A stretch of DNA of 16,729 bases from an uncultured Clostridia bacterium (GTDB lineage Bacteria > Bacillota > Clostridia > TANB77 > CAG-465). Where the stretch lies: the NCBI GenBank assembly GCA_948562205.1, contig CAOYAN010000030.1, positions 1 to 16,729 on the forward strand. Reading direction: 5' to 3'. The translations under genes were made by a program, and so were the position numbers. This document shows positions 14,262-16,729 of the stretch, piece after piece; within the stretch, counting starts at the first letter, position 1; each line of letters opens with the position of its first letter. The notes below the pieces were generated by a model, which made no database searches, had not been told where the DNA came from, and saw only the letters and a list, made by a program, of their open reading frames with translations.

Positions 14262-14726
14262 ATGTTTAATTTGGGAGATTTTGTAAAACTCAAAAATACT
14301 AATTTAATTGGATATATAAATAAAATTGTTAAAAATAATAAAAACTATTATATAAATGTAAATGATAAAATAATTATAGTAAATGAAAAAAATCTTGAAA
14401 AAACAAATAAACAAAATGAATATGAAAAACTAAAGAATAAAAATAATGTATCATATAGAGTAAAAATAGTAGATAGTAGCAAACTAAATGATACCATTAT
14501 GATTAGACATCAAACAGTTGATGAGGCACTATTTAACCTTGAAAAATTTATTGATAATGCAATATGTAATAATATTAGTCAGATAAAAATAATACATGGA
14601 AAAAATGGTGGAATACTAAGACGTGAAGTACATAAATACTTAGAGAAGCACCCCTCTATAAAGGAACATAGACTAGGTGGATATTATGAGGGAAGTTATG
14701 GAGTTACAATAGCATTTCTAAAATAG
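14262..14726 (+). CDS. Free-standing MutS2-like KOW + Smr domain protein
   Basis: With the ATG at 14262 the protein has 154 residues. The in-frame ATG at 14250 overlaps the Shine-Dalgarno sequence GGAGG and is unlikely. Residues 1-50 (FNLGDFVKLKNTNLIGYINKI) resemble the small KOW-like barrel that precedes the Smr domain in MutS2. A short charged linker follows. Residues ~68-154 are an Smr domain: TVDEALFNLEKFIDNA, then IIHGKNGGILRREVHKYLEKHP and a final GSYGVTIAFLK. In MutS2 this part is fused behind an ATPase, which is absent here. The usual DLRG is IRH-like (M80-I-R-H83), and HGKGTG is HGKNGG. These are the motifs tied to nuclease activity in active Smr domains, so catalysis may be lost or altered. 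Nucleic-acid binding is the safest inference. Confidence 0.83.
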   Translation: MFNLGDFVKLKNTNLIGYINKIVKNNKNYYINVNDKIIIVNEKNLEKTNKQNEYEKLKNKNNVSYRVKIVDSSKLNDTIMIRHQTVDEALFNLEKFIDNAICNNISQIKIIHGKNGGILRREVHKYLEKHPSIKEHRLGGYYEGSYGVTIAFLK

Positions 14727-14728
14727 CG

Positions 14729-14753
14729 TAGGAGCAGTTTTAAACTGCTCCTA
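14729..14753. terminator. Hairpin shared by convergent Smr and lipoprotein genes
   Basis: TAGGAGCAGTT (14729-14739) pairs perfectly with AACTGCTCCTA (14743-14753) around a 3-base loop. It lies 2 bases after the Smr stop and 4 bases before the lipoprotein stop. T-tracts on both sides are poor, so its use as a terminator in either direction is likely from position more than from tail. Confidence 0.65.
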
Positions 14754-14757
14754 TTCC

Positions 14758-15279
14758 TTAAATTTCAGTATAAGTAATTATATAGCTTCCTTTTGAAAGA
14801 GAACTACCACTCTTAGAAAATCCAAGAATTTTATACTTTTCCAAATCCATTTCATCAATAAAATCTAAATATAATAATGTATCCTGAGTAATAAAGATAT
14901 AATCTTCATTTGAAGTATAAATTTTATACATATTTCCTTTAGGTTCTGCTCTTGGTGCATTAACTTTCCTATACGTTATCAAATAATACTCTTGTGTACT
15001 ATTACTTCTATATTCACTTGAATCAATATTTAATATTTCATAAACTGATTTATCAAGACTATTTAAATGTTTAAAATAATCATCCATATTCTCTGTAGCA
15101 TACAAAAATACATTTTTCGTACTACTACTTATAACATTTTCCGTTTCTTCTTGGACTACTTCCTCACCTTCTGTAGCCTCTTCTCCATCACTTTCACCAC
15201 ATCCAGATAACAATATTGAACATACAGTAATAATAGCAATTAAATAAATAATACCAAACTTATTCATGATTTTTTTCAT
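14758..15279 (-). CDS. Lipoprotein of an unrecognised family, downstream tandem paralogue
   Basis: The protein has 173 residues. A signal peptide with lipobox LLSGC gives C27 as the lipidated residue, so the mature protein is tethered outside the membrane. Residues 28-55 are an acidic, low-complexity linker. The remainder aligns along its whole length with the upstream lipoprotein: TKNV..Y.T.NM..YF..L.S.D, then ITYR..NAPRA..KGN.Y, then YLDFIDE.D.EK. A 25-residue unit (79-103, ending YYLITY) recurs in shortened form at 148-170 (ending YIITY). GGAGGG lies 7 bases before the ATG, and the gap to the upstream gene is only 17 bases, so it is the third gene of an operon. I do not recognise the domain, which is predicted beta-rich. 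Confidence 0.85.
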   Translation of the reverse strand: MKKIMNKFGIIYLIAIITVCSILLSGCGESDGEEATEGEEVVQEETENVISSSTKNVFLYATENMDDYFKHLNSLDKSVYEILNIDSSEYRSNSTQEYYLITYRKVNAPRAEPKGNMYKIYTSNEDYIFITQDTLLYLDFIDEMDLEKYKILGFSKSGSSLSKGSYIITYTEI

Positions 15280-15296
15280 TTTAGCCCTCCATTTAT

Positions 15297-15773
15297 CTAA
15301 ATCTCATAATACGTGATCATGTAAAACTCATGTGACTTATTTGAAATGGACATACTTGTTGAAGTTGACTGCACTTTAAATTTTTCAAAATCAAATTCAT
15401 CAATAAAGTCTAAATAAATCATCTTATCTTCTGTGCAAAAAAGATAATATCCATTTGCCATAGAAATATCATATTTATTACCTTTTGATTTAGCACGTGG
15501 AGCATTAATGTTACGATAAGTAATCATATAAAACTCAGATGTATAGTTGTAGTTTTCTTCACTTGTTGATGTACCAAGTATCTCATATTTTGTTCTATCA
15601 ATAGAAGCTAAATAGTTAAAATACTCCTGCATATTTGTTGTTTCATAAATATGTACATTTTTTGTTTCACTACTTGTTACCTTTGCATTACTATCTTCTT
15701 CTGTAGCACCACATCCAAAAACAAAAAGAGAAATCATAATTGTTAAAAATAATGTACAAAAAATCCGTTTCAT
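15297..15773 (-). CDS. Lipoprotein of an unrecognised family, upstream tandem paralogue
   Basis: The protein has 158 residues. Its signal peptide ends in FVFGC with C21 as the lipidation site. A short linker is followed by the same domain as the downstream lipoprotein, with NINAPRAKSKGNKY at its centre. An internal repeat is clear: 62-86 (KYEILGTSTS ... EFYMITY) and 131-155 (KFKVQSTSTS ... EFYMITY) are each 25 residues long, with about 13 identical positions by my alignment. This suggests two similar strand-hairpin units within one domain. GGAGG lies 7 bases before the ATG. The gene is 28 bases downstream of the 259-residue gene. It is most likely a cell-surface protein, with binding partner unknown. 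Confidence 0.85.
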   Translation of the reverse strand: MKRIFCTLFLTIMISLFVFGCGATEEDSNAKVTSSETKNVHIYETTNMQEYFNYLASIDRTKYEILGTSTSEENYNYTSEFYMITYRNINAPRAKSKGNKYDISMANGYYLFCTEDKMIYLDFIDEFDFEKFKVQSTSTSMSISNKSHEFYMITYYEI

Positions 15774-15801
15774 GTTATTTCCTCCATCTTCTATACCAGA
15801 T

Positions 15802-16581
15802 TTAAATGTTTATAAGTTCTAAATAAAAAGCTTTTTGAAGATCATTTACTCCTTCTTTTTTGGTATCTTCAAGCATTTTTAATAATTCATTATATGCTTC
15901 ACAAATATTATAATATATACTTTTATAATGTACACTTTCTCCATTTTCATTTTTAAAGAAGTGTAACGTAAAAGTATTATTTTCTTTTTTTATAAAAAAC
16001 GTATTATTAAGATATTCTTCCAAGTTATTATTTACAATAACTCTAGATAATATATCTCTTAATTTTTCTTCCTCAAATTTATCTTCAACTTCATCATAAA
16101 GAGTATAAATAATTCTTTCTACTATATATTCATATACTTTTTCATCTACAACCTTTATATTTTTTAAGATTTCAATATTTGATATAGAAATAATCTCTTC
16201 TGGACTTATTTTTTTAGGTGACTTAACTTTTGGTAAACCCATTTTTGTAGTATGAGTATAACCCATATCATCTATAAGATTAAACTTGCTTCCACCCATG
16301 TACTTTACACCAATTTCTAATTGCTGCCAACAAATTTTCTCAAGTTTACGTCTTGCTATACATTCACATCTAAAAAGTTTTGCATAAAATCCAAATCCCT
16401 CTTTTTCAATAGATTTTAATATTTCATACATTTTAGTAAATTCCAGTTCATAATCCAAATTAGAAATAATTTTGTCTTTTAGCTTACTAATATCTTCCTT
16501 AGTAATACTTGTTTCTTCCTTAGAAGATAAAATCTTAAGAGCTTTATACCTTACCAAATAATCCTGCAATTTTTCTGTCAT
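15802..16581 (-). CDS. Unrecognised 259-residue protein, first gene of the lipoprotein operon
   Basis: I do not recognise this protein. GGAGG lies 7 bases before the ATG at 16581. There is no signal peptide or membrane segment, so it should be cytoplasmic. Residues 1-95 are helical and charged, with a cysteine group (RCEC at 71-74, C84). Residues 95-120 (YMGGSKFNLIDDMGYTHTTKMGLP) form a glycine-rich segment that may be a loop or strand pair. Residues 125-185 are again helical and acidic, and 195-222 look like a beta-hairpin (FTLHFFKNENGESVHY). It is first in a run of three genes with gaps of 28 and 17 bases and no terminator between, under one strong promoter. Its function is presumably linked to the two lipoproteins. 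Confidence 0.82.
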   Translation of the reverse strand: MTEKLQDYLVRYKALKILSSKEETSITKEDISKLKDKIISNLDYELEFTKMYEILKSIEKEGFGFYAKLFRCECIARRKLEKICWQQLEIGVKYMGGSKFNLIDDMGYTHTTKMGLPKVKSPKKISPEEIISISNIEILKNIKVVDEKVYEYIVERIIYTLYDEVEDKFEEEKLRDILSRVIVNNNLEEYLNNTFFIKKENNTFTLHFFKNENGESVHYKSIYYNICEAYNELLKMLEDTKKEGVNDLQKAFYLELINI

Positions 16582-16628
16582 TTTTCTACCTCCAAATTAT
16601 TATTGATATTAAATATTAAGTTCAATAG

Positions 16629-16657
16629 ATTATATCACATAAGTCAGGTTATGTCAA
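16629..16657 (-). promoter_or_regulatory. Consensus promoter of the lipoprotein operon
   Basis: On the minus strand TTGACA (16657-16652) and TATAAT (16634-16629) are separated by 17 bp, with TGA before the -10 box. This is a perfect vegetative promoter. It lies about 48 bp before the ATG of the 259-residue gene. Confidence 0.9.
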
Positions 16658-16700
16658 TTTGTGATACCATTTAGTGTGATTAATTTGTGATAATGTCACT
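16633..16700. promoter_or_regulatory. Cluster of TGTGATA elements over and upstream of the operon promoter
   Basis: In plus-strand terms, AATTTGTGATA occurs exactly at 16656-16666 and 16682-16692, 26 bp apart. A related TGTGATT lies at 16675-16681. The inverted form TATCACA at 16633-16639 overlaps the -10 box. GTGA (16687-16690) and TCAC (16696-16699) form a further short inverted pair with five bases between. Elements that overlap both promoter boxes suggest a repressor operator, possibly with cooperative upstream sites. The regulator is not identified. Confidence 0.5.
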
Positions 16701-16729
16701 ATAGAAGAAGAAAAATTTAATTTTCAGAA

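Overview
The window looks like a chromosomal segment of a very low-G+C Bacillota, most likely a clostridial lineage. The DNA is strongly A+T-rich and the consensus promoters are of the sigma-A type (several TTGACA/TATAAT pairs with 17-bp spacers). Ribosome-binding sites are strong AGGAGG types, TGA is used as a stop codon, and the housekeeping genes (lepA, rlmB-type methyltransferase, U32 family) are typical of Firmicutes. I cannot name the species.

Layout from left to right. Positions 1-49 are the 5' end of a group II intron, read on the minus strand and cut by the window edge. It sits just behind a terminator hairpin (58-86) that closes an unrecognised 420-residue gene (93-1355, minus). Next is a very large surface protein (1493-6142, minus) with a signal peptide, five C-terminal Cna-B domains and a membrane anchor. 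Its weak promoter carries a pair of direct repeats 22 bp apart. Between it and the U32 gene lies a compact transcription unit for a 37-residue protein (6289-6402). The U32-family protein (6478-8796, minus) is probably an RNA-hydroxylation enzyme rather than a protease. Upstream of it is another tiny minus-strand gene (8963-9065) that is readable only with a one-base frameshift.

The middle of the window (9223-11433, plus) holds three consecutive genes of one unrecognised family. Two of them share the same length and architecture, including a repeated 'F.IG...G' motif 133 residues apart in both proteins. The third is a shorter relative. Converging on them from the right are an rlmB-type rRNA methyltransferase (11470-12201) and lepA (12332-14134), both minus. 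A divergent gene (14262-14726, plus) encodes a free-standing MutS2-like KOW+Smr protein with altered active-site motifs. The right end is a minus-strand operon: an unrecognised 259-residue protein followed by two tandem paralogous lipoproteins. It is driven by a consensus promoter embedded in several TGTGATA elements.

The housekeeping genes work in translation and RNA modification. The surface protein and the lipoproteins act at the cell envelope. The parts most likely to be new are the three-gene helical family, the lipoprotein operon with its operator-like array, and the two tiny genes in the spacers flanking the U32 gene. No function can be read from sequence alone for any of these.
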